A stretch of 64,000 nucleotides of DNA from Sacculina carcini. Lineage: Eukaryota; Arthropoda; Thecostraca; Sacculinidae. Position numbers and translations under genes: made by a program. Below the pieces are notes generated by a model that saw nothing but the letters and a program-made list of their open reading frames with translations, was not told the DNA's origin and ran no database searches. Location of the stretch: positions 2,033,501 through 2,097,500 of the forward strand of contig OU696577.1 in NCBI GenBank assembly GCA_916048095.2, in the 5' to 3' direction. Positions 26,101-38,100 of the stretch are shown here, one piece after another (position 1 is the first letter of the stretch; each line of letters opens with the position of its first letter).

Positions 26101-29100
26101 GTAATGATGGTTGGTGTTTAAGGGGCGCACGATCCTGTCAGACCATATGACACATCCAGTAAATGACAATATGGACAGTGAATCTGGTTCCCTGAGTGAT
26201 GATGCCAGTATTGAAACAGAGGATAGTTCTAATGAGCCAGAACCAGTGCCAGCCACAAGAAACAGCCATCAGCCACATACCAGGCCACAATATTAGTGAG
26301 CCACAGTGGCGACTCCAGGATTTTCCGATGGGGGGCTGAGGGGGGGCTAAGGAAAACGTTGTTGGGGCTTGGCGAAGCATGAATATCTACACTCGAACGC
26401 TGACTACATAATATTATAAGGGACTGGGGCACACTGATAACCACAATTGTAGGGCATTATATATTGAACGAAACGAGGTGAACGTCATAGGATATAACAT
26501 ATAATGACACATTGACACACATGCAAACATGTTTACAGTAACAAATACTTAACTACTGTAAGACAAATAGGATTACTGTAGGACAATAAAGCTTCATTTA
26601 CAGTGGTAAGAAATTATAATGTCCATAATTAATATTGGAAGGGGGGCTTGGCATATTTGTGGGGGACTCCAGCCCCTCCCCTAAACGCCTCCTTGTCGTC
26701 GCCACTGGTCATCCACCATATTTTGTCTACCAACAAATCATCTCAATTTTGTGCAAGTATTGTAGAAAATGTGCTTCTTCCAGCGCCTACACAATCAGGA
26801 ATAAGTCGAGGAATCATTAGGATCGCATAAGAAGTGTGATTTAGAAGCAAGAGAAATTATTGTCTTCACTTGGATGGAAAACATTACTGAAACAAGAATA
26901 CCAAGAACTTTGTCTTAAAATTGTAGCTGTGAATATTAGACCGGGTGTTGCATTTAGCGATAGTAGATCTTCAAAATATATAAGTGATGCACAGAAGAGT
27001 TGCACTGAAGAAGAATGCACCGATGCACTGTGATTTATGAATATGATGCTTGGTCAAACATTAAAATGCTCATATGCGATACGACTTCAATAAATACTGG
27101 ACGATCAAATGGCATTGTTGCGGGAATACAGAGCTATAATTATAAATGAGCTAGACATGTCTCAATACATTGGGTGTAGCATCACATATTGTTCTGATTA
27201 TTGAAGCTTGTGCTTGACTTCTATGTTTCTGATAATACTACCAAGCCGAGTCTGTCCTACAAGTTTGTAGATACTCAATTAAGTTAATTAAGTTAGTTAA
27301 TTAAGTTAGTTAAGATGGTTGATTAAGTTTGAAGACAATTTCAAGTTCCTGTAGGAACTATGTCAAACATTCCAGCATTACAAAGAACATGCTTCATTTT
27401 CCTTTATTAAATGGCTGAAACGAACTTCGCTAAGCAGCGCTCGATGGAATTCCAGTGTTATCTACGCTTTCATTGCATATTTCCTCATTGCATCGTGGCG
27501 TATCATGTTGCAACATGCGCTTAGTTTCATTGCTAACAACTGGCACGAAACATGGTTTGCTAATCAAAATTTCAAAGAAATCAGTTATGCGAGTAATAAT
27601 ATGTTTTTGGTATTATTAAGTTGGCATATGTTGGTGCCCTGAAATGCTTGAAGACTTATTTAAACATGTAATTGGACTTATCAAACCTGTGCTGGATATT
27701 TCACGCTCAAACATAATAGTTGAGAACTGTGAAGTGATGGAAGGACTAAATAGATTATGTAAAAATACAAGCATCCACATGATCGCATTGTTGTCACCAA
27801 CAAAATATATTTTACTTAATATCTTTAAATGTTCATCATGAAGTTGTTCTCATACTCCATTGATTTTAATTTAATTTCTATTTATCTAACTTTAATAACG
27901 TTATCTCAATTTTAAACTGTTTTAGTATTCAATGTGACGATGTTGGGTGTCATTTTGTTCACGTGTTGGTTCATATGGCTGTGTTGACTAAATCGGCTGT
28001 TCCTGTGTTTCTAGCTATATTTGGTTTTTTTCCTTGTTTTCATATCAATTGTTATTTAAGCGTTAGTGTAAGTTTAATGAAGTGTTTCAAAAATAAGCGC
28101 CTGAATAAATAAATGCGCTCTTATTCATTTTTACACTGATGGAAGATAACGGTGCCCGATAATACAACATTTAACACAATCAACAGCCTGGATGGCGGAA
28201 CTTTTCCAAATTTGAATGACATGAATATTATTTGTGATAAGCAACCAATTGCTCATTGAAATTCATAGCGGGAATGTTTTTCCCATTTTTTGTCATAACC
28301 CTAATAACCATGTTACATGGTCTTGAGAATAGTGATCACAAAATGATGCCCAATGACAAGACAAGATATGGAGTGTATACGAAGCGCATTATATAGGCCA
28401 GTATAAATTAATAGTCGCAAGTAGGAATTGCATCGGCGATAATTATTGATTGCACAATTAAATTGATGACGACATACATCTGACTACCCGTCCAGTGCAT
28501 TCACGTAATTCAACATCACTTTCCGTTCAGTACAAAGTAATCGTGACGGTAGATCCAATATCGTCCCTTAATGAATGTTCTTGATTAAACAGACAAGATT
28601 AATCCACAGTGCGCCGTCACTCACAAACGATCAAAGCAAAGGAGACCCAGTTGATATTAAACAAATATTTTGTTTTCTCACAAAAAGTGTTTAATGAACG
28701 CTCATATTTTTATTGATCGTCAAACAGCGATAATATTGAATTTCCATGTAAAAATACAAAACTTGCTGTTCGGTTTAGACAAGGTGACATATTAACATAT
28801 TAGCTGTAATATTATATTGATATATTAATATTATATAGCTTAATATATATTAATTAGAAAGGATTGAAATAACTCAACGAATGCTACGGCGATAATTTAC
28901 GTATGGTCGTGTTTCAGTCGTCGCCGTGTGTGGTTGTGTTTTCGTGGGTTCTCTTATCTTTGTGTTGATCTTGTGTGTGCTTCCCCTGTTCGGACAAGGG
29001 ATTAGCCATGCCCTCTGCTGCTGCTCCTCCCTCTGCCGACCGTGTTTGTCACTGTGGTGACTCGCTCAAATCAGGGGCGTATATACAGTGCCAGGGTTGT

Positions 29101-32100
29101 AGTGAGTCGTTCCACGCATCTTGCGCTGCTCTATCCACCCCTGCATTGAATGCAATTAAAAAGCATCGCTTGTTCTGGATCTGCCCAACTTGCAAGAATG
29201 AATTTTGCTCATTTAAGCAGTCTCCTCCAGCGGAGAAATTGTCGGAAATATGCAGCCAGCTCACTGACATAAAGACGTCAGTGACGACCATGGAAACGAC
29301 CATCGGTCAACACACCTGCGGTAAACCAGCCAGCGTAACAGAGTGTTTCGCCCCACACCGCACCCACGCACCCGTGAAACGATCGTATACCGTAGTCGTG
29401 CGTGCCGGCGAACACAAAATTCACCAGGACGAGCTCAGATCGGTCCTGAAGACTGAGCCTATTCTCGCAGCAAGATCTTCTGACAACAAAATCGTGCTGA
29501 AGTGTGGCTCTCAGGAACAGGTGGACCGGGTGGCTGCATCTGTTCGCAATAACATGCATGACGTGAAGGTCGCTATCCCTGCTCCTATGCTGCAGCCGAA
29601 AGTCACAGTGGTCAATATCCCACTTGACTCGACGCCGGAGAGTCTTGCAACATCTATTCGGCTGAAAAATTCGGTTTTAGCTGATGCCTCGCCAGCGGAC
29701 TTGAAGGTACTCTTCATTTCAAAGACGCGCGCTGGTGCTGGTCTCGGAGTTCTATCAGTGTCGCCGGCGGTCCGCCAGTCCATCAAGAGGGCTGGTGATC
29801 GTCTATTCGTCGATCTGACGTCATGCCCTGTGTATGACCGCTTCTGGGTGGCACGATGTCACCGCTGTGCTCGTCTTGGACACACGTCATCCCGCTGCTC
29901 CCCAAGAAATCATACGTGTTGTGGCATTTGCGCGGGGTCTCATCTGTCAAAGGACTGTCCAGATAAGTCATCAGTGTGCTGTGTCAACTGTCGTCAGTCT
30001 AATCGTCCGCATGATCACTCATCGTTCTCGCCCCAGTGTACCTCACTCGTCGCTGTCCGAAACGCCCTGCGTAGTCGGACGCTGTTAGCTGAGCAATGTA
30101 GCGTTGATCAGTCCGTTTCCGTATCTCCACTGCGTTCGTCATGTGACCAATGACTAATGTCTTCAGCTGATATTCCCACCACACCGTTATCTTCTACAAA
30201 TGGTTTTCCTGTGCAACTGTTCTGCAAGTCTGCTGATCCTGATTATTCGCACAACAGCCTGCTGGGCTTACTCAACATACGCTCGGCTAGGAATAAGTGT
30301 CCATATATCTCCGAGCTTTTACTGTCTCATAACTTTGCTTTTCTATGCCTGGTCGAAACATGGCTCCTGGATACTGATTTCGGTTCTTTCTCAGCTAATC
30401 TCCCTGCTACTTACAGCGTACTGCATGCTCCTCGCTCTTCTTCCGGGTCTGTCAAATCCTCCGGTGGCGGTTTAAGTATAGTATATAAGTCAACTCTTTC
30501 ATTTTCTATACTTGCTGTCGCTCAATTTACTTCACAAGCTTTTGAATTCTTGCCGCTATCTTTATCTTTACCATCCATGCCAAAATTGGGAATTTTAATT
30601 GTATATCGCCCAAATCACCCTGGTACTACACCCATGTTTCTTGACGAGTTTGATTCTCTTATATTTAAATTCTCTCAATTCTTTTTGGATAACTTCATAA
30701 TTGTCGGCGACTTTAATTTCTGGCTCGACAATCCTCTGGCTAATCCTTTTGCGTCCGATTTTCTTTCACTTCTTAATTCTCATAACTTGGTGATATCAAA
30801 TTCCACTCCTACTCACACAGCTGGCCATGTTCTCGACATTATCATTTACCCTTCGACTTTGAGCAAGTTTCGTCTTTATGATACACTCACATTTCCTCCC
30901 GACAATACTTTTTCCGATCATTCTCTCCTTTCTTGCCAATTATACTATTCTCCTCCCGCACCATTCAAGGGGCCCTACATCTTTTCCGCACGTGATTACA
31001 GGTCGTTCTGTCCTATCATTTTTCAATCTTTGATCTCCTCTCTTTTGCCTCCCATTACCTACCACGGCTTTCATCCCAAATTTGTGTTTGATTTTCTGTC
31101 ATCTTCTCTCAGTGAGATCAATGAACGATTATTTCCACTGATCACTCGTCGTGTTCGCTCACAAACCCGTCCCCCTCCGTGGCTTTCGTCGGACTTAGTT
31201 CATATGCGAACTTCGTCCCGCCGTCTTGAGCGTAGGTGGCGTCGCTCTCGGTCGCCTAGTGACTGGGACTCTTTTTGCTCTGCTCGACATTCGTTTCTTT
31301 CTACACTGACCACGGCCAAAGCCGATTTTTATAAGTCACGCCTTGCAGACTGTGCTCGTTCTCCTTCGCGTCAGTGGTCCACTCTAAAACAGTTGACAGT
31401 TGGCAGCTCCTCTCCCAATCCTATTTCGGCTTCTACTTTTGCTCAATTCTTCCCTCAAAAACTAAATTCGGTTCGTGCCCTACTTCCTACAACCACTACA
31501 GTTCTCACTCAGACTACTTCATCCTCCACTCTGTCTAGTTTCTCCCATATCTCGGTAGCTCATACTTCTCGCCTTATTAAAAAACTTAAAATTTCTCGTT
31601 GTCCTCTCGATCCGATTAATTTCTCTGCTTTGTCTGACTCCATTCACCTCCTTTCCCCCATTTTTTCCCATCTCATCAATTCTTCTTTTCTACATGGTTT
31701 ATTTTTTGCTGATAAATCTGCTATTGTCACACCAATACTGAAAAAACCCACTCTTGACCCTAACTGTCCTGGTAATTACCGCCCTGTTTCCGTTCTGAGC
31801 TTCACTGCCAAGCTGCTGGAGTCGGCCATACACGAGCAATTATCACCTTTGATAAACACCGTTCTCGATCCTTTTCAATCTGGCTTTGTATCTAATCGTT
31901 CCACTGAATCTCTCCTTTTGCACCTATTGAACGATATCTTCAATCATTTTGCCTCTGGTGACTCTGTTCTGCTTGTTCTGCTGGATCTCTCTTCGGCATT
32001 TGACCTCGTCGATCATGCAATTTTGTGTGACGACCTTGCCGCTATTGGACTCTCTTCTACGGCTCTTTCATTGATGAATTCATACTTTTCTAGTCGTTCT

Positions 32101-35100
32101 TATTCTGTTCGCTCTAATTCCACTTTTTCGAGTTCTGTAAAACTTTCCAGTGGCGTACCTCAGGGATCAATATTGGGTCCGTTATTGTTCAATTTGTATA
32201 TGTCTTCTCTCTGTCCAATTCTTCATCGTTTTCCTATTTCTTACCACATTTATGCGGATGATCTACAGCTGTACTTTCCTATCTCAAAATTTTCAGAAAA
32301 TTGCATTTCTGCGGTTTTGAATAATATTACATCCTGGGCTTCATCACGCCATCTACTTTTGAACCATTCCAAGTCTGAATATATTGTGTTTCATCCTCCC
32401 AAATTATCTCCTCCAATAATTCCATTACCCCTATCTCAGTGTGTTCGTGATCTTGGTGTACATTTTGATCACAATCTCTCTTTCTCAATTAACATATCAC
32501 GTGTGACTCGCTCCTGTCGTCTTATTCTCCGCCAACTTTATCCTATCCGTCGATTCCTTGATAATGCTACAGCAATCACACTTGTACAGTCCTTAATTTT
32601 CTCCAGGTTAGACTATTGTAACTCTCTTTATCTTCATGTTTCTTGTAAAAATATACGCTCGCTTCAGAAAATTATAAACCAATCTTGCCGTTTTGTTTTT
32701 CTTCTTCCACCGAGAACTCCCACCTCGAAATTCATCCGCCAACTTGGATGGCTTCCTGCACGGCAGCGAATCCATCACAAGGTTTGCTGCATCATCTTCA
32801 AGATCATCCACTCCGACTCTGCTCCTCCTTATCTCCGTTCTCTTCTTACTGTTTCTGATCGTCCGGGCCGCTCACTATCACGTAGTCTCTTCTGTCCCCG
32901 TGCTCTCAACGACTCCACCTGGTCTTCGAAATCTCTTTTTTTCTCTGGACCTCGTTTGTTCAATGAACTTCCTCTTAAAATTCGATCTTCTCTCTCTTAC
33001 AGGTCTTTTTCCACTTCTCTTTGTACATATCTTCTCGGTGTCTCCTCTGATGAATAATTATATTGAATAACTGTTTGATTTTTTTTTGATTTTTTTTCAT
33101 TCATAGTTATTTTCAATTGTTCCTTCATAGTATATCGCTGCTTATATTTTTGTTTATGCGATACTGTTTTGTTTATTCCACATTGTATACATTTTATAGC
33201 TAGCCGTTCCTCGCGCCTATGATAATTAGAGCGCTATATGAAATACATGTTTTGTTGTTGTTGTTGTTGTTGTATGGTTAACGATATAAGTTTCTGTATG
33301 GTTCAGTACAAAGGGGAATGTTTCGCAAATCGTGCTATAGTAGGATAAACAACATTAAATGATATTCTGAAGAATATTGTAGGGCGATACTGATATTGTG
33401 CCCGTTCAATTGATTGTATGGGTCTTGAGTGTTCGTGTGTCGTATTAAGCTCATGCACATACTTCTCCAGAATGGGCTGAACATTTCCCATATGATTAGA
33501 ATTTTACATTGATCAGCCCCTTCCCATTTTCCACATTCATCAGATATGTTTTGGAAGCGGTGGGTTGTGTGGGTGTGGTCGTGTATAGGTCGTGGGAAAT
33601 CATGCCCAGGTCAGGACAAAAACGTCTGGAAACATCACCTAAAATACAATCACGAGAAAATCCTTACACTCATTCCCTCTGTGTGTCTGTGTGCATACGT
33701 ACGTGTGCGTGAGCCTAAGTTTGAAACAAACAGCAGAACATTTCAACAAATTAACATCGCAGAAGCGTTCACGCAAAAGTCCTCGACCGTGTGTACAGCA
33801 TGTCCTCATGCAAAGCCCATCACCACAAGTCCATCAACCGACAATTATCAACCGATGGAAAAACAGAAGCCTATATGGTTCAATTGAATAGACTGCGAGA
33901 ATTCTCCCTCGGGCCTGTCTTCTATACTTTACGTGTAATTATCCCCGGATATAAGAGACATATTCCCGCTCCCTACAACTCTCTTGTATTCGATTTACAC
34001 TGTATAGCCATACAATTGTTCAACAGATAAAACTGAGCGTAAAGCGATAAAAACAAATGAACCGTCACCAGCATGTAATGGTCCATATATACGCCACCAC
34101 CGTTGCCCCACACCTGTCTTAACTACCTGGCACTGAGGTGCCAAAGGCGACTAGCGAGAGCGCCGTGATCGAGTCTTTGATGCCGCAAGAGCAGCCGAAA
34201 TGAGACGCAACATCGCCGATGACTGCCGTCAACATACCGATTCCAGCGATTGAGCCAACAAAAGCTGCCCATCCATTCCAGCGGTCTAACACCGCACACA
34301 CGCACACATACATATTATCTACAGGTGATTTTGTAACTTAATCTACACGAAGACTAAGGTTATAATTCAATCAAAACATATTAATTGAAAACGGAATACA
34401 AAAAATAGGAGAAGAATACATTTGGAAGTGAAAATTTGTGTGGAATCAAAATGTTGGTAGCATTTGAGTTTGTTTCAGGTTGTGGAGACACCTTGGCATA
34501 ATGATTGATGTAGGCCCGTGTTTATCGGTAGCTCAATATGCGAGCTAAGCAGAGACCAATGGAAAAATACCCCAGCGTTATCAAGAGTTACAACAACAAA
34601 CATTCCTGATTCAATGGAGCGTATTTACGTTTCCCTTAGTCCATGGACAACGTTTTCAGAGTCAGGGCCAGATGCGACTCTTGGAAGGAGGTGGTAGACC
34701 GGAGTGAAAAACAAAACATCAGACCACTACTACTACTAAACATAATAATGACAATAATAATAATAATGAAATGTAAAATTAGTTCTTGAAACCTTAAGAT
34801 TTATTGGAATTTCTTGACTGCATTTAGTGGGAAGTCTGCGGGCCGGATTGCAATAATGAAGCATAGCAGGATGGCGGGCCCGATGTGGCTCGTCCCTGCC
34901 TAAGTCAAATTCATTACACATGATGGCATATACATATATGTTGGAATGAAGATACTTGAGTGAACTGATTTTGATAACTAGATGTTGGTCCTGTAAAATC
35001 GAGATCCACTAAATTTGTCCTCGCCCGAGAATGGAATTCTCGGGATACGACCATACGCAACTCCCAGTGGACTCGAACTCTACAAGAGCAAATTCAAGGA

Positions 35101-38100
35101 ATGTTACCACTTGCAGAGGGGAAGTCAGTAGTCAACAGACCGACATCCAAACTACCATCCTACTGTTGATGATCTCTGGTTGTCACGCGTCACGCACATA
35201 TAACTACGTCAAACGATACGTTCGAATTCACAAAACACAAACACACACACGCACGTAAACATGCACATTGTGCGGTATTTGCTGTGTCCCTCGACATTCT
35301 AATTTCAGCCAGTTTGCATACAAGTACAAATGGGAGCTGTGTATCACACGTGAACATCATGTACTGCGTCAGCGACACGGAATTATATACATTCACAAAT
35401 ACCCCGACACACAAAATTTAAACAAATCTTCATGTGTGTGTGTGTGTGTTAGTTTGTTAGCGTGTGGACAGTATGATATGGCTTTGTAAGAGGTCGCATT
35501 TCTACCACTTCTCGTTAAGCATATTATCCCGACACCATCCACAACTCATCTGTCTCATCATCCAGCATTATTACTGTGGAGATCACTAGCGTGTTCACCG
35601 CATACACCAGCGAATATAAGCACGTGGTACAAAACGTGCGGTATGCAGTGGTGGCGCCAAGGGGGGCTTCAGTTCACCCCCTCCCCACCCTAAACCCTCA
35701 CAAAAATCCAGACCATGTCAGTGTTTAATGGTTTGTTCCGTGCCTTGAAAACTTCAATCGCAACATTTGGTCAATAGCATTAAGGTTAGCATTTTCAATA
35801 AAAATGGCATTACTCAATGAGAATCTCAATTTTCACGCACGCACGAGCGCCCGCACCTATTTCCTTAGCCCCGCACCGGAGAAATCCTGGCCCCGCCACT
35901 GGCTATATGTCTGCATTATGAGCTGGTCTTGGCATTTGCTGCCGTTGGAACTCCGAACACGTTCCTTATATACGGCACACCAAGAATCCGAGTAGGAGCG
36001 TGTGCTGTGAGAAGCACCGACTTTATGAGGCCGCACGTCTTCCAACACGCAAATTTACAGTGCCGCTGTGGAAAATCTAATGTCATCAGCTTGTGAGCGG
36101 TCCGGTAGCAAGACTGCCTCATCGGCTCAACGGCGAGCACTTCCGCTTAGTGCAGTGCTTCACAACCTTTTTCGGCTTGCAACCAAATTTATCATGTCAC
36201 ATTAAGCATGCTACCCCTATCACAAAATATTGTCAGCATTGAACTATAAACGGCTCAACTAAAACACTAGAGATAAGTTCATTTAATTATTGTATACGCA
36301 TATTCTGCATCTCTGATTACTTTAATAATCTCAATACCAGGTACCGTAATGCTTTCCTGATTTTCAGAATCCTTAACATTTTTCCGTCACCGCTTCATTA
36401 CCTCCCAAAAAATTACCAAATTACCCCAGATGGAAATTTACCCCAGGAGTAAATGCCGTAATTTACCCCAGGGGTAAATGCCGTAATTTACCCCAGGGGT
36501 AAATGCCGTCATTTTCCTCTGGGTAATTGGGGGTAATTTGGGTAAATTGGGGGAAACCTCCAGGGGGTAATTTACCCCGGGTTGGGAACCAATGTTTGAG
36601 TGACTGGTCGATTAAAGCAGTGTTCGTGTGTGATATCGTGCCAGAATACAGAAGTGATAAGCGGGACAAAGTGATACGCAATAAATCAAACAGTGCAAAA
36701 CTATGACAGGCCCGTGAAAGTTTGTGAAGTGCGTGCTCCCACATATAATATATTGGTTACCTCGGTGCAAAATAGTTCACCAAGATGACTGACAGAATTT
36801 CGGATGCTACAGTAACTTTCATGCAAAGTTGAATAGCTCATTCGGAAGCATAACATTGCGCCAGTGTAAAATACAAAATAAATTGAAAAACTACGTGCAG
36901 GCCGAAAAAATACAAAAATAATTTCTTTAAACACATTTGCTCTTTCTAGCTAGCATTCATACATAAACAGAAGAAGCGTTTAAAACAAACGGACCATGGC
37001 TTCGCTTATTGCCGTAAATTAAATAGTCATTCTATTTCTGCTGTGAAGCGCACACTGCAACTGCTGTGCATTAAAAGACACCGTGCAACGATTTCCAGTT
37101 GGAAACACGTCCAACGAATCAGCGACGCCCAAATATATCAGTGCGTGGCCAATTTGCGTAACGTTGTCAGCTGCCAACAGCCATACATGCTCGCCAACAG
37201 CATACGTCAATTTTCGAGCTCAGATGCAAGGATGGGCAAAATTCCGTTTCGCTCTCGCCCACAAGATATCATTGAATAAATTTATTGAACAATATTTGCA
37301 ATGTAAGTATCCCCCGTGTAGAGATGCAAACACATTACTGAACTCTTTAGACTATTTCACCTTGAATATTATAACTTGAAAAACTACGAGTATTAAAGTC
37401 TCTTTCACGTATTTGTCAAATAATTGCTCAAAGACGTTGAGTAAAGTATTTTCGTATAGAATATCACAACATACCAGGTCTTACAAACAACCTACTGTAT
37501 TACACCTGAACAGATCATAAATGCATCGTTTGAAACATCAACAGATCACTTTCAGGTCTGCTCTTTCAGTCAACTTCACTGCCACTAGCTTACACTTTGC
37601 CCAACCTTGCCCCGAGCTCACGTGTGCTCCAGAGGTGCGTCGTATTTGGTGCGGTGTATTTGGGTCGTATTCTAGCGAGCCTACTGTCTTTGATGATGTT
37701 AACCTGGCACGCTGGTACCCAGCGCCACAATTGAGATGGCCGTGACTGTGTCCAGCAAGCCGACAGTACAGCCAAAATGACTGGCAGTGTCACCGATGAC
37801 AGACGTCAACATTCCGATCAGAACAATCGATACGACAAAACAGGGATAACCGTTCTTCAGGTCTGCGCAAAACATCATTCAAGCTGCACTCGAAAATCAC
37901 AATTGAATTACATATGCTTATCTGGGGGCGGCAAAATACACAAGCACATACCTTGATTGTCGGATCTCATACTGGGTGGTATTGGTTTGGATGAAATCAG
38001 CTTGTTCTGTTCGTAAGAAGCAATTATTCTCGGTCGCAGTTGAAATCGATGTATACAAGCGGTTTGACAAACCCAAAACCACCCGATCAAATTTCGACAG

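Larger units (their letters stand above)
28885..33273 (+). mobile_element. Structurally intact non-LTR retrotransposon (LINE, CR1/L2-like) in an NCX intron
   Basis: Two open frames without interruption (29008-30153 and 30157-33057), a short 3' UTR, and a 3' end GCGCTATATGAAATACATG followed by a (TTG)n tail at 33251-33273. There is no poly(A) tail. The 5' boundary is approximate, near CTACGGCGATAA. The element lies antisense to the exchanger inside the intron between exons 6d and 7. A 5'-truncated, decayed relative of the same family is at about 1417-2945. The clade name is inferred from architecture (PHD plus zinc-knuckle ORF1, APE endonuclease plus RT ORF2, short-repeat tail). Confidence 0.9.

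Noticed and set aside
28975..29007. An upstream start for LINE ORF1 at 28975
   Set aside because: The codon there is GTG; the first ATG is at 29008 and gives the complete PHD finger.
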